Positions 34,699 to 44,276 are shown, numbered from the stretch's first letter. The stretch is DNA of 64,000 nucleotides from Chryseosolibacter indicum (GCF_018598585.1 NZ_JAHESD010000019.1:1-64000); one strand, 5' to 3'. The notes: generated by a model not told the origin, from the sequence alone. A program made the numbers and translations.

Positions 34699-37600
34699 GA
34701 TAACGTAGGGTTACTTTTTGATCCAATCTTTTCAAAATAAATATAGAGGCAAGGAAGCACGAACAACGTAAGTATCGTCGAACTTATGAGCCCACCGATT
34801 ACTACAGTAGCGAGGGGTCTTTGTACTTCTGCTCCCGCACTTGTAGCCAGTGCCATAGGCAAGAAGCCCAGAGATGCCACTGCGGCGGTCATTAACACAG
34901 GGCGCAACCTAAGCTGCGTGCCACTCAAAACAATTTCATTCAGGTCTGACATGCCTTCTCTTTTTAACCTGTTGAACTCCGCGATAAGGACAATACCGTT
35001 AAGTACCGCTACTCCGAATAAGGCGATAAAACCAACGCCAGCAGAAATGCTGAAGGGCATTCCTCTCAGCAACAATGCTATTATTCCTCCAATAGAGGCC
35101 ATGGGTATTGCAGTAAATATCAGGAGTGATTGTTTAACCGATTGAAAAGTAAAGAACAACAAAATGAAAATAAGCAGAAGCGCAACGGGGACGGCTACTG
35201 AAAGCCTGGCCTGTGCCTTTTCTAAATTCTCAAACTGACCGCCATAGGTGGTGTAATACCCAGCAGGGAACTTAATCTTTGCGTCTATCTTCTCTCTGAT
35301 TTCCCTAACAATGCTGGCCACGTCTCTACCCCTTACGTTGAATCCTACAATGATTCTCCGTTTTGCGTCCTCGCGTTGTATCTGGTTGGGACCAATTTTA
35401 AAATCAACATCAGCAAGTTGTTTCAAGGGCACCTGTTGGCCAGAGGGTGCAGTAATGAAAAGCTCGCGCACATCTTCTATTTGTTGCCTGTTTTCAGCAC
35501 GTAGCCTTACAACAAGGTCATAGCGCCTCTCTCCTTCAAACACAAGTCCCGCTGATTGTCCTGCAAACGCAGTATTAATAGTTTGGTTGATTTCAGATAC
35601 ATTAAGACCGTATTTGGCGATCTCATCTCTCCTGACCTTGACAACGATCTGTGGCAGGCCAGACACTTCTTCTACGTATAAATCGCGTGCGCCTTCAACG
35701 GTGCGAACAATATCTGCCACTTGTTTTGACAATCCTGTGAGCACATCCAAGTCCTCACCAAAAATCTTTACAGCTACATCCTGTCGAACGCCACTCATCA
35801 GCTCGTTAAAACGCATTTGAATAGGTTGCTGAAAACCATAGGTAACTCCAGGAACCACTTCCAGCGCTTCTGCCATCTTCTCTGACAATTCTTCGCGGCT
35901 TGCTGCTTTTTTCCATTGATCTTTATCTTTGAGAATCACCATCAGGTCGCATGCTTCTATAGGCATGGGATCTGTCGGAATTTCAGGTGAACCAATTTTT
36001 GCTACAACCTCTTTTACCTCATCCGGAAATTCTTTCAATATAACCTCCGCACTTTTTTGTGCTGCCTCTATCGTATACGTTAAACTACTTCCCGTGAGGA
36101 CACGCGTTTCTACAGCAAAGTCACCTTCTTCCAGGGTTGGAAGAAATTCTCCACCCATTCGTATAAAAAGAACAACAGACACCGCTAGCAGTATGAGCGA
36201 TGAAAGGACAACAATCAACTTATTTTTAAGAACCGTAAGAATTAAGGGGTTGAACAGGCGATGGAAAGCATCCATCATACGGTCTGAAAAATTTCTCTTG
36301 TGACTTGTGTTCTTATCCAGGAATAACGTCGACATCATAGGAACATAAGTAAGGGAAAGGATAAACGCACCAAGAATAGCAAAGCTTACAGTCTGCGCCA
36401 TTGGCTTGAACATTTTACCTTCAACTCCAACAAGCGCAAGGAGAGGAAGATAAACAATGAGAATAATAATTTCACCAAATGCAGCGGATGTTCTTATGCG
36501 AGAGGCCGAAGTGTATACTTCTTCATCCATCTCAGCCTGCGTTAATCGTTGAGAAATCTTTCTTAAGCCGAGGTGATGCATGGTGGCTTCAACAATAATT
36601 ACGGCACCATCTACAATGAGCCCAAAATCAATAGCTCCTAAACTCATCAGATTGCCCGAGACATGGAACACATTCATAAGGGATACAGCAAAAAGCATTG
36701 CCAGTGGAATAACCGATGCTACAATTAAACCTGCCCGGAAATTACCGAGGAAAAGAACAAGTACTGCAATTACAATAAGTGCCCCCTCAATAAGGTTTTT
36801 TTCAACCGTTCCTATTGCTCGGTTAACTAGATGGCTTCTGTCAAGAAAACCATCAATGGCAACTCCTTCAGGAAGTGTTTTCTGAATTTCGGCTATTCGC
36901 TCCTTTACACGCTTTACTACTGCATTGGAGTTTTCTCCCTTTAACATCAGCGTTATGGCTCCAACTACCTCACCTTCATTATTGTAGGTCATGGCACCAT
37001 ACCGTGTGGCATGGCCAAACTGAACGTCGGCAACATTTCTGATGAGCACAGGCGAACCTGCGCTGGTAGTAGACACGACGATTTTGCCAATGTCATCAGT
37101 TGAGTTTATCAAACCTTCACTTCTGATAAAATAGGCGTTGGGTTTCTTATCGATGTAAGCACCTCCGGTGTTTTGATTATTTCTTTCCAAAGCGGTAAAG
37201 ATATCAGCAATGCCAAGGTTATAACTTCTTAGTTTATCGGGATCAATGGTAATCTCATATTGTTTAAGATAGCCGCCGAAGCTTGAAACCTCAGCTACCC
37301 CTGGTGTACCTAGCAATTGTCTTCTCACAATCCAGTCCTGGATGGTTCTTAACTCCATGGCAGTGTACTTATCTTCATAGCCCTTCTCAGGCCTTATAAT
37401 ATATTGGAAGATTTCTCCAAGTCCTGTAGTTACAGGGGCTAGTTCAGGAGTGCCTATTCCATCCGGGATTTGCCGTGAGGCGGTTACAAGCCTTTCACTT
37501 ACTTGTTGCCGTGCCCAGTAAATGTCTATCTTATCTTTAAAAACAATGGTTACTACAGAAAGTCCAAACCGTGAGAAGCTTCGAACTTCTTCTATATCTG

Positions 37601-37829
37601 GAATGGTGGCCATCGTTTGCTCTATGGGAAACGTAACGAGCCGTTCAATGTCAAGTGCCGATTGTGATGGCGCAACGGTTAATACCTGAACCTGGTTGTT
37701 TGTAATATCAGGAACAGCGTCAATGGGGAGTTGGCTTATTGAATAACCACCCCATACAATCAAGGCCAAAGTAAACAGGCCTATAACAAGTTTATTTTTA
37801 ATTGAATAATAAATGATCTTATCTAGCAT
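34695..37829 (-). CDS. Heavy-metal RND efflux pump (CusA/CzcA family)
   Basis: Inner-membrane proton-driven transporter exporting metal ions. 1044 residues, 12 transmembrane segments and two large periplasmic loops. The heavy-metal-efflux signature in the fourth transmembrane segment is present (AIDFGLIVDGAVIIVEAT, around residue 400), with the Asp-Asp-Glu residues used for proton coupling in CzcA. The N-terminus (SIKNKLVIGLFTLALIVWGGYSI) and the PIDAVPDITNNQVQV motif are standard. Whether it exports Cu/Ag or Co/Zn/Cd cannot be decided by reading alone. It heads the pump-channel-adaptor series and is preceded by a Cys/His-rich DUF6660 gene. Confidence 0.93.
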   Translation of the reverse strand: MLDKIIYYSIKNKLVIGLFTLALIVWGGYSISQLPIDAVPDITNNQVQVLTVAPSQSALDIERLVTFPIEQTMATIPDIEEVRSFSRFGLSVVTIVFKDKIDIYWARQQVSERLVTASRQIPDGIGTPELAPVTTGLGEIFQYIIRPEKGYEDKYTAMELRTIQDWIVRRQLLGTPGVAEVSSFGGYLKQYEITIDPDKLRSYNLGIADIFTALERNNQNTGGAYIDKKPNAYFIRSEGLINSTDDIGKIVVSTTSAGSPVLIRNVADVQFGHATRYGAMTYNNEGEVVGAITLMLKGENSNAVVKRVKERIAEIQKTLPEGVAIDGFLDRSHLVNRAIGTVEKNLIEGALIVIAVLVLFLGNFRAGLIVASVIPLAMLFAVSLMNVFHVSGNLMSLGAIDFGLIVDGAVIIVEATMHHLGLRKISQRLTQAEMDEEVYTSASRIRTSAAFGEIIILIVYLPLLALVGVEGKMFKPMAQTVSFAILGAFILSLTYVPMMSTLFLDKNTSHKRNFSDRMMDAFHRLFNPLILTVLKNKLIVVLSSLILLAVSVVLFIRMGGEFLPTLEEGDFAVETRVLTGSSLTYTIEAAQKSAEVILKEFPDEVKEVVAKIGSPEIPTDPMPIEACDLMVILKDKDQWKKAASREELSEKMAEALEVVPGVTYGFQQPIQMRFNELMSGVRQDVAVKIFGEDLDVLTGLSKQVADIVRTVEGARDLYVEEVSGLPQIVVKVRRDEIAKYGLNVSEINQTINTAFAGQSAGLVFEGERRYDLVVRLRAENRQQIEDVRELFITAPSGQQVPLKQLADVDFKIGPNQIQREDAKRRIIVGFNVRGRDVASIVREIREKIDAKIKFPAGYYTTYGGQFENLEKAQARLSVAVPVALLLIFILLFFTFQSVKQSLLIFTAIPMASIGGIIALLLRGMPFSISAGVGFIALFGVAVLNGIVLIAEFNRLKREGMSDLNEIVLSGTQLRLRPVLMTAAVASLGFLPMALATSAGAEVQRPLATVVIGGLISSTILTLFVLPCLYIYFEKIGSKSNPTLS

Positions 37830-37902
37830 AGAATCTAAAGCATACGCTAAAGCACGCTACTTGTGCTAAGCAGTTGATAACAGAATAAAAAACAGAGATA
37901 TA

Positions 37903-38232
37903 CTAGAATGGCTTAGGCGGTTGCCAAATGCTACAAAAGACCAGCTCAGGAACCAGAGTTAGATGGACACTATTTTTAATTACAAAGCCGGGACGAAATA
38001 TTTCGAGATGAAATGACGAAGGTGAATGGATCTTCATGCTGCAACAACTACAAACACAAAGTGGTGAACATGAATCAACGTCGTCAGTAGAATGATCATG
38101 ACTTATAACTGACGCCTGCCGCTCTGTATCATCAGCACATGTTTCCCCATCCGTGCAGGGATAACATGACAGTGCGCTTAAAAGAAAGCCAAACAGAATA
38201 CAGAAAATTTTCACGTGACAAAAATAACGCAT
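37903..38232 (-). CDS. DUF6660-like Cys/His-rich exported protein
   Basis: 109 residues counted from the Met at 38232 (the frame is open to 38259). A hydrophobic N-terminal segment (VKIFCILFGFLLSALSC) precedes a Cys/His/Asp-rich stretch including CTDGETCADD, HDHSTDDVDSC and SPLCVCSCC, and the protein ends with IWQPPKPF. This layout matches the small DUF6660-type proteins that stand next to heavy-metal RND genes in Bacteroidota. It probably binds metal at the envelope. It lies 73 nt before the RND pump on the same strand, probably in its operon. Confidence 0.75.
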   Translation of the reverse strand: MRYFCHVKIFCILFGFLLSALSCYPCTDGETCADDTERQASVISHDHSTDDVDSCSPLCVCSCCSMKIHSPSSFHLEIFRPGFVIKNSVHLTLVPELVFCSIWQPPKPF

Positions 38233-38312
38233 TTTCAGTGCAATGAATCCTTCTACCACATCTTTCTGAAGGAATTTGGATCGATTCTAAGCAATAATAT
38301 CTCCCAAGCTCC

Positions 38313-38621
38313 TCAGGAAAAATCGCCGCGCACTGCTTTAATAAATGCTTCAGATGAGTTGCCTACGTTCTGACGGCTGGCCTCAATGTGTTTACGCACC
38401 CGTTTATATTTTAATATTCCCATTAACATGACAAATATGCCAATGGCAATTAAGGGCACGCCTGTAAGCTTCCAGAAAAGCGTATCAATTAAATGTCCTA
38501 AGGTAGAACCTGCCACAACAAAGTAAAGCCCTGTTCTGATGTAGGCAAGTAAGGTTGTTTCGTTTGCAAGCTTGGTTCGTTCTATCGCTAAATATTCTCT
38601 TAAAACCAGATCTTTGTTCAT
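38313..38621 (-). CDS. DUF202 (YidH-type) membrane protein
   Basis: 102 residues with the family signature LAIERTKLANETTLLAYIRTGL followed by two membrane segments (about 31-50 and 57-75). DUF202 proteins are small inner-membrane proteins without an assigned role. It shares the intergenic region 38622-38752 with the divergently transcribed CheB-domain gene and lies 80 nt upstream of the metal-efflux cluster on the same strand. Confidence 0.85.
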   Translation of the reverse strand: MNKDLVLREYLAIERTKLANETTLLAYIRTGLYFVVAGSTLGHLIDTLFWKLTGVPLIAIGIFVMLMGILKYKRVRKHIEASRQNVGNSSEAFIKAVRGDFS

Positions 38622-38752
38622 GTTGATTATGCCCCGAATTCCTGCTCCGAATTTATACCATGTTTAATCCTTAACAAGAATCACTACACAAAAAATTGCG
38701 ACTACTTGCATGACCAGTATCATGGCATAAAAGTTTCACCTTAAAAAATGCT

Positions 38753-39361
38753 ATGGATTATAATTTTTACATTGCTGCTTTGGGGGCTTCTGCTGGTGGC
38801 CTAAAAGCGTTGAAGAGCTACTTTTCAAATGTTAAAGACGTTGAGAACATTGCATACGTTGTAGTATTACATTCGAAAAGGGATTACGAAAGCCATCTGC
38901 CACAAATCCTTGCCAGACACACATCAACTCCCATTGTCGAAATAGAACAGGGAATGGCAATAGAACGCGGCAAAATATTTATTCACCCACCCGCTATGAA
39001 GGTCACTTTGAAAGAAGGACACTTTATCCTTTCAGAGCGTTCGTCCCTTGAATTGTTAAACAGAACCATTAATCATTTTCTCAATTCACTGGCAGAAGAT
39101 GCAAAAGACAAGGTTATAGGTGTAATCATGTCAGGAACGGGAAATGACGGAACAGAAGGCTTTCATGCTATTGAAAAGAACAGGGGAATTACTTTAGTAC
39201 AGGATCCTGAAACTGCGGAGTTTGACGGGATGCCCAACCATTCTATCAAATACGACCACCCAACTTTTATCCTACCGCCAGATAAAATGCCTAAAGAAAT
39301 TGAAAATTATGTAAGACAAAATCTTCAGCTGGAGGAACACATCACACACATCAACATATAA
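38753..39361 (+). CDS. Stand-alone CheB methylesterase domain protein
   Basis: 202 residues, a single CheB-type catalytic domain without a receiver domain. The triad is readable as Ser13 (GASAGG), His40 (VVVLHSKRDY) and Asp132 (SGTGNDGTEG), with spacing like that of enterobacterial CheB. CheB hydrolyses methyl-glutamate on chemoreceptors, but no chemoreceptor, CheR, CheA or CheW gene is in the window. In Bacteroidota such solo domains often accompany hybrid sensory systems, so the substrate here is open. The gene ends just before a hairpin shared with the convergent GH3 gene. Confidence 0.85.
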   Translation: MDYNFYIAALGASAGGLKALKSYFSNVKDVENIAYVVVLHSKRDYESHLPQILARHTSTPIVEIEQGMAIERGKIFIHPPAMKVTLKEGHFILSERSSLELLNRTINHFLNSLAEDAKDKVIGVIMSGTGNDGTEGFHAIEKNRGITLVQDPETAEFDGMPNHSIKYDHPTFILPPDKMPKEIENYVRQNLQLEEHITHINI

Positions 39362-39368
39362 ATTATAA

Positions 39369-39411
39369 GAGGCCGCCTCAAAAGTTATAAGTAAAGCCTT
39401 GAGACGACCTC
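39369..39411 (-). terminator. Hairpin between the convergent cheB-like and GH3 genes
   Basis: 13-nt arms (39369-39381 and 39399-39411). Read on the minus strand all positions pair, two of them as G-U, whereas on the plus strand these are C-A mismatches; it therefore fits best as the terminator of the GH3 gene. The U-tail is weak (TTATAATTT). Confidence 0.6.
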
Positions 39412-39426
39412 ATTATTAACGTTCAT

Positions 39427-42063
39427 TTATTGCTCAGCAAGCTGAAGCACACCTTCAGCTGTTTTCTTGCTTGCGCGTGTTGCTGCATCAGGTTGGCTAC
39501 CACCTACAGACACTGTAATTGCCCCGGGTAAATACTTTTCCGTACCATCTTCCAATATTACGGCAGTATCTTGTGGACGAAGCTCAAAAGTGACGAGCTT
39601 ACTTTCACCTTGTTTTAAAAAGATGCGTTTAAATCCTTTCAGTGCTCGGAGCGGTGCTTTAAAAGATGGTTGTTGCCTCGATAAGTATAACTGAACAACC
39701 TCGTCCCCATCCATCTTTCCGGTATTGGTTACACGTACGCTTACCGTTACGGTGCTATTCACTTTTGCATTGGCAGGGATATTTAATTGGTCGTATTGAA
39801 AGGTCGTATAACTTAAACCGTAACCAAATGCCCATTGTGGTGTTCCTTTGAAATAACGGTAGGTGCGATTATCCATGGTATAATCATTGAAGTCAGGTAG
39901 GTCTTTATCACTCTTATAGAATGTCACCGGAAGACGTCCTGCCGGGTTATAATCACCAAAAAGAACATCGGCAATTGCTGTTCCCGCAGATTGGCCGCCG
40001 TACCATGCGTTGACAATAGCGGGAATGTTTTCTGCTTCCCACGGTGCCGCAATTGCACTACCTGTCATCATCACAAAAATTACTGGTTTACCTGTTGCCT
40101 TTAGTGCTTTCATCAATTCTGTTTGAACAGAAGGCAGAAGAATAGAAGTACGATCTCCCCCATTGAAGCCCGGTTCGTTTACTTTCATTTCCTCACCTTC
40201 GAGCTGCGGTGAAATTCCGCCTACGAAAACAATAGCATCAGCACTTTTAACACGATTAGCAAGCGCTTTAAAATCTGTTTTCTTAAAATTACCAGCACGC
40301 AGTTTAATTCCTGCTTTACCTTCGGCCTGGTAGTATTCAACTACTAATCGATAGGTCTTTCCTTTTTCAGTTTGAAGTTTATAATTTCTCGCACCCCATC
40401 TATTGCGTGTCCAGGCATTGATTTGTTCTTTGCCATCTACAAGGAAACGGTAACCGTCATCGCCTTCTACTTCAAATGCGATCTCACCTGTTTCATTTGC
40501 AGTGAAATCTGTTGTATACCGCGCAGAGAAGTTATACGCTTTCATATCTGATACTACAATTTCACCTTCCTGCCAGTCGTGATCAACAGAAGTTTCCATT
40601 CTTGTAATAACAGGGGTACCACTCAATTCCTTGTTATTAAAGTATTCAGCCCTGATACCTGGTTGTCCTTCTAAGCTATATTGCTTTGTTACATCGGCAT
40701 AAACAAGAAGCGTATCTTTGGTAAATGTAGTAGCACGTTCGTACACTACCTTTACCTTGTCTCCCACCTTGTCTTTAATTCCTTGCAACGCTGTAACGAT
40801 TTTTGACGGAATGCCATTATAGTTTCCAAGTACAGCAATTGCGTTATCTGCATTCGGACCAATAACAGCGATCTCCTTTAAGTTCTTCTTTAACGGGAGT
40901 ACGTTCTTCTGGTTCTTCAACAACACAATAGACTGTCGTGCCATCTTCAGTGTGTGAGCACGGTGCGGTTCACTCTCCAATACACTTTCTGGTGTTTGGG
41001 CATATTTAACCATAGTTGCCGGATCGAACATTCCTAAGCGAAAGCGTATCGTGAACAGTCTCTTAACCGAAACATCTATTTGTCGTTCGGTAATCTTACC
41101 TTCCTTAACTGCCTGCACTAATGATTTGTAGGCATCTGTTCCGCAATCAATATCCGTTCCGTGTATTACAGCATCTGCAGAAGCACTTGCTGCATCCGGA
41201 TGTGTTTTATGGTTCTTAAAGAAATCATCAATCGCCCAGCAGTCAGAAGTAACATACCCAGTAAACTGCCATTGGTTACGAAGGATGTCTTGCATCAGCA
41301 CATCACTTCCGCAACACGGTTGTTTACGAAATGCATTATAGGCACACATTACGCCGGCCACTTTTGCATTTACTACCAACTCTTCAAATGCAGGAAGGTA
41401 CGTATCCCAGAGGTCATAGTCACTTGCCTGGGCATCAAATACGTGACGCAACGGCTCCGGACCACTATGCACCGCATAATGCTTGGCACACGCAGCGGCC
41501 TTTAAATATTTTGGATCATTCCCCTGAAGACCATGAACAAAAGCACGACCCAACATAGCAGTAAGGTAAGGATCTTCTCCGTAGGTCTCCTGCCCTCTTC
41601 CCCAACGCGGATCTCTGAAGATGTTGATGTTGGGTGTCCAATAAGTTAAGCCCATATAACGCTGGCCTGATTTTCCTTCTTTTACTGCCTTGTTATATAC
41701 TGCCCTTCCCTCCAATGCAGAATAGTCGGCCATCTGGTGAAGTGATGTTGTATCAAAGGTTGCAGCCATACCAATGGCCTGCGGAAAAACAGTTACTTTG
41801 TAAGGGGTACGAGCCACGCCGTGTAACACTTCATTCCACCAATCGTAGGAAGGTATGTTAAGACGCGGAATGGCAGGCGCTGAGTTAAGCATCTGCGCAA
41901 CCTTCTCTTCCAGCGTAAGCCTTGACACAAGGTCATTTACGCGGGCTTCAATAGATAGCGAAGGATTTTGAAAGGGATAATCATTATCCTCTTCCCGGAT
42001 AACATTAAAAGAAACAGTACTGATCAGAATAACGACCAGGAAAAGCTTTAAAAAGTTTTTCAT
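39427..42063 (-). CDS. Glycoside hydrolase family 3 with inserted PA14 domain
   Basis: 878 residues; predicted exo-acting beta-glycosidase (beta-glucosidase or beta-xylosidase). Signal peptide (1-20, ending VSFNV), GH3 N-terminal barrel (about 50-350) with the catalytic nucleophile Asp274 in GYVTSDCWAIDD and the substrate-binding KHYAVHSGPE segment, GH3 C-terminal domain split by a PA14 domain (about 465-600, IRAEYFNNKEL and EVEGDDGYRFLVDG), and a C-terminal fibronectin-III-like domain (about 780-860). Expected in the periplasm or outside. No polysaccharide-utilisation partners (SusCD) are adjacent. Exact sugar specificity cannot be read from sequence. Confidence 0.92.
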   Translation of the reverse strand: MKNFLKLFLVVILISTVSFNVIREEDNDYPFQNPSLSIEARVNDLVSRLTLEEKVAQMLNSAPAIPRLNIPSYDWWNEVLHGVARTPYKVTVFPQAIGMAATFDTTSLHQMADYSALEGRAVYNKAVKEGKSGQRYMGLTYWTPNINIFRDPRWGRGQETYGEDPYLTAMLGRAFVHGLQGNDPKYLKAAACAKHYAVHSGPEPLRHVFDAQASDYDLWDTYLPAFEELVVNAKVAGVMCAYNAFRKQPCCGSDVLMQDILRNQWQFTGYVTSDCWAIDDFFKNHKTHPDAASASADAVIHGTDIDCGTDAYKSLVQAVKEGKITERQIDVSVKRLFTIRFRLGMFDPATMVKYAQTPESVLESEPHRAHTLKMARQSIVLLKNQKNVLPLKKNLKEIAVIGPNADNAIAVLGNYNGIPSKIVTALQGIKDKVGDKVKVVYERATTFTKDTLLVYADVTKQYSLEGQPGIRAEYFNNKELSGTPVITRMETSVDHDWQEGEIVVSDMKAYNFSARYTTDFTANETGEIAFEVEGDDGYRFLVDGKEQINAWTRNRWGARNYKLQTEKGKTYRLVVEYYQAEGKAGIKLRAGNFKKTDFKALANRVKSADAIVFVGGISPQLEGEEMKVNEPGFNGGDRTSILLPSVQTELMKALKATGKPVIFVMMTGSAIAAPWEAENIPAIVNAWYGGQSAGTAIADVLFGDYNPAGRLPVTFYKSDKDLPDFNDYTMDNRTYRYFKGTPQWAFGYGLSYTTFQYDQLNIPANAKVNSTVTVSVRVTNTGKMDGDEVVQLYLSRQQPSFKAPLRALKGFKRIFLKQGESKLVTFELRPQDTAVILEDGTEKYLPGAITVSVGGSQPDAATRASKKTAEGVLQLAEQ

Positions 42064-42228
42064 AATTTAGTTTGGGTAAAGTAGCTCGGTCAATTTTAAA
42101 TATTATTTCAGAAACAACAATATTTAAAATGTTAAATAAACTGCAACTGCGATGTTATATGACCCTGTCTCCTTCGCAACTAAATTTTCTTTTAATGAAT
42201 TTGCGTATTAGCGTCCCTGGGCCAGTAG

Positions 42229-42990
42229 CTATTCCATAATAGCAACAACCCTGGCAGGAGCTGCGGAAGCACCAACTATCTTCAGTGGGAAAACCGCTAC
42301 TTTAAAACCACTATAGGGAAGTGCATCTAAATTTACCAATTGCTCAATATGACAATACTCTTTTTCCCTGCCAACAAGATGCGCTTGCCAAAACAAGTCA
42401 GGGTTGGATGTCTCTTTTGCTTTCTTAATCTGATATGGTAAAGGAAGATCCCAACCCCATGAATCTATACCCATAACTTTTATTCCGTGATCGATGAGCC
42501 AGGATGTTGCTTCTGCGCTCATTCCTGTACCTATATATGGGAACTCCTTTGTTCCATTGAACTTATCTCTACCGGTTTTAATAAGCACGATCATATCGCG
42601 CTCGAGAGTAAGATTTTCACGTTGTAAAAAATTTTTAATGTCATCAACCGTAATGGCGTCAAAGTCTGGTTTATGCTTCATGTCAATCACCAAACCTTTG
42701 CCATAACACCATTCTAAAGGAATTTCATCAATGGTCTTTGATCGCTTGCCACCAGTGGTAGGAGAATAATGCCAGGGTGCATCTATATGGGTTGTAGCAT
42801 GAACACCCATTTTCCTGATGGTGTCATCAGCCCATCCTTCAAATCCCTTAGGAAACAATTTAAACGGAAGGCCTAATAGCCTGATTAACCATTTAGATTG
42901 TTTATGGGACTTACTTTTGATAACTACCCTCATAAACCAAGGGTCAGCCTTGTTGTATTTTATAGACTTGGAGAGGTCAACAATTTTCAT
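42229..42990 (-). CDS. Cyclase-family hydrolase (kynurenine formamidase-like)
   Basis: 253 residues, PF04199 'putative cyclase' family, metal-dependent hydrolases that include bacterial kynurenine formamidase. The metal motif is HATTHIDAPWH (His64, His68, Asp70, His74). No other tryptophan-degradation gene is nearby, so a kynurenine role is not supported by context. A TATGTTTG element lies just upstream (43008-43015), giving a very short leader. Next gene upstream on the same strand is the D-lactate dehydrogenase, which has its own terminator, so the two are separate units. Confidence 0.85.
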   Translation of the reverse strand: MKIVDLSKSIKYNKADPWFMRVVIKSKSHKQSKWLIRLLGLPFKLFPKGFEGWADDTIRKMGVHATTHIDAPWHYSPTTGGKRSKTIDEIPLEWCYGKGLVIDMKHKPDFDAITVDDIKNFLQRENLTLERDMIVLIKTGRDKFNGTKEFPYIGTGMSAEATSWLIDHGIKVMGIDSWGWDLPLPYQIKKAKETSNPDLFWQAHLVGREKEYCHIEQLVNLDALPYSGFKVAVFPLKIVGASAAPARVVAIME

Positions 42991-43007
42991 TTATTCTATT
43001 TAGTGCG

Positions 43008-43015
43008 CAAACATA
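43008..43015 (-). promoter_or_regulatory. Candidate -7 element (TATGTTTG) of the cyclase-family gene
   Basis: Perfect TAnnTTTG on the minus strand, 18 nt before the start codon. No TTG at the expected -33 spacing. Confidence 0.35.
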
Positions 43016-43075
43016 TTAATTTTCGGCAAATGTGTGCATACACTAACTGTAAGCTTATAAATTACATAGCTTTAA

Positions 43076-43110
43076 TAAAAAAGGGTTGAAGTTTCAGTCC
43101 TTCAACCCTT
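43076..43110 (-). terminator. Intrinsic terminator of the D-lactate dehydrogenase gene
   Basis: Perfect 11-bp stem AAGGGTTGAAG/CTTCAACCCTT with an 8-nt loop. On the minus strand it is followed by a T-run (43077-43082 are all A on the plus strand). It is 20 nt past the stop codon. Confidence 0.9.
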
Positions 43111-43130
43111 CAAAATATTCAATTAAAATA

Positions 43131-44144
43131 TCAGTTAACATTAGCAACCTTCGCTACTTTGTTAAGTTCATGCGGCGAAGTCTGGCCATCTTCCCAATAG
43201 TCAATATTCTCGATAGTTGTTCCTGCAATGCCCTGTAAAGCCTCGGTGGTAAGGAAAGCCTGGTGCCCTGTAACAATAACGTTTTTATTAGACCTTAGTC
43301 GTGTAAACAAAACATCCTTGAGTGTACTGTTTCTATGGTCTTCAAAAAACAGGCTCTTCTCTTTTTCGTATACATCGAGGCAAGCTCCTCCTAACCTTCC
43401 GCTTTCCAATGCTTCGAGAAGATCTTCTGTATTTACAATACCACCTCTTGAAGTATTGATAAGTATTGCATTCTTCTTCATCTTTTCAAGCTGAGGTTTA
43501 GATATCAGATAACGGGTATGTTCGTTTAACGGACAATGAATAGAAATAATATCACTTGATTTGAAAAGCTCGTCAAGCGACACATATTGTAAGCCTAGCT
43601 CCTCAGCTTCTTTATTCTTTACAGGATCATATCCAATAAGCCTTGCACCAAATCCTTTCATGATTTTAACGAAAGCCATCCCAATTGTTCCGGTGCCTAT
43701 AATACCCACCGTCTTTCCATGAATATCAAAACCTACAAGGGTATCGAGGCGGAAATCCTGAAGGCGCATCAGTGTTTGTGCTTCCGTTATTCTTCTGTTG
43801 AGGGCGAGTAGCAACGCTACTGCATGCTCTGCAATAGCATAAGGAGAATATGCAGGAACATTGGCTACGCTTATGCCAAGCTTTTCAGCTTTGGCCAGAT
43901 CCACGTGGTCGTACCCTGCGGACCGTAAAGCAATAAAGCGTATTCCAAAAGCGTGAAGTTTTTGTATAACAGGTGCGGATGCATCATCTGCAGTAAATAA
44001 TGCTACGGCTTCACAACCTGACGCCCACTGCGCGGTATCAAGTGTTAACTTCTTCTCAGTGAAGACTAGCTCATGTTTGCCTTCGGCAAGTCGCTGAAGA
44101 AAGGGTATTTCATATGCATGTGCGCTATAAACAAATATTTTCAT
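43131..44144 (-). CDS. ldhA: D-lactate dehydrogenase (2-hydroxyacid dehydrogenase family)
   Basis: NADH-dependent reduction of pyruvate to D-lactate, a fermentative reaction. 337 residues with the catalytic domain, the Rossmann motif GIIGTGTIGMAFVKIMKGFG near residue 145, the INTSRGGIVNTEDLLEAL block containing the catalytic Arg, LDVYEKE with the catalytic Glu region and the catalytic His in VTGHQAFLT. The length and HQAF motif fit the LdhA branch rather than glycerate or phosphoglycerate dehydrogenases. Upstream lies a TAAATTTG element and, 51.5 bp further, the palindrome at 44213-44228, suggesting control by a CRP/FNR-type regulator under low oxygen. Confidence 0.88.
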   Translation of the reverse strand: MKIFVYSAHAYEIPFLQRLAEGKHELVFTEKKLTLDTAQWASGCEAVALFTADDASAPVIQKLHAFGIRFIALRSAGYDHVDLAKAEKLGISVANVPAYSPYAIAEHAVALLLALNRRITEAQTLMRLQDFRLDTLVGFDIHGKTVGIIGTGTIGMAFVKIMKGFGARLIGYDPVKNKEAEELGLQYVSLDELFKSSDIISIHCPLNEHTRYLISKPQLEKMKKNAILINTSRGGIVNTEDLLEALESGRLGGACLDVYEKEKSLFFEDHRNSTLKDVLFTRLRSNKNVIVTGHQAFLTTEALQGIAGTTIENIDYWEDGQTSPHELNKVAKVANVN

Positions 44145-44161
44145 CCGTTATAAATTTAATA

Positions 44162-44169
44162 CAAATTTA
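44162..44169 (-). promoter_or_regulatory. -7 element (TAAATTTG) of ldhA
   Basis: Perfect TAnnTTTG on the minus strand, 18 nt before the ldhA start. Its first T is exactly 51.5 bp from the centre of the palindrome at 44213-44228. No -33 TTG is visible, which fits an activator-dependent promoter. Confidence 0.55.
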
Positions 44170-44212
44170 AACTGACTATTTCTTACCCGTAATGATGATA
44201 ATCAAAAATATG

Positions 44213-44228
44213 CCTGATAAAAGTCAGG
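44213..44228. promoter_or_regulatory. CRP/FNR-type operator (site A) between ldhA and the PPOX gene
   Basis: CCTGATAAAAGTCAGG: two perfect inverted pentamers CCTGA/TCAGG separated by six bases, that is TGA-N6-TCA as in CRP and FNR boxes. It lies in the divergent intergenic region. Toward ldhA it is 51.5 bp from a -7 element. Toward the PPOX gene a weaker TAACTTTA (44249-44256) would place it near -41.5. Confidence 0.65.
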
Positions 44229-44276
44229 TAACAATATTTATTGATACTTAACTTTACTAAATAACTAAGATGATTT

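Noticed and set aside
38709-38724. Palindrome CATGACCAGTATCATG (TGA-N6-TCA) between the DUF202 and cheB-like genes as a fourth operator of the low-oxygen module
   Set aside because: The flanks differ from CCTGA and no TAnnTTTG element is found 51.5 bp away on either side; on the plus side that position lies inside the coding region. A chance occurrence is likely.
43131-44144. D-3-phosphoglycerate dehydrogenase as alternative identity
   Set aside because: The length of 337 residues, the GHQAF motif and the lack of an ACT or ASB domain fit D-lactate dehydrogenase better.
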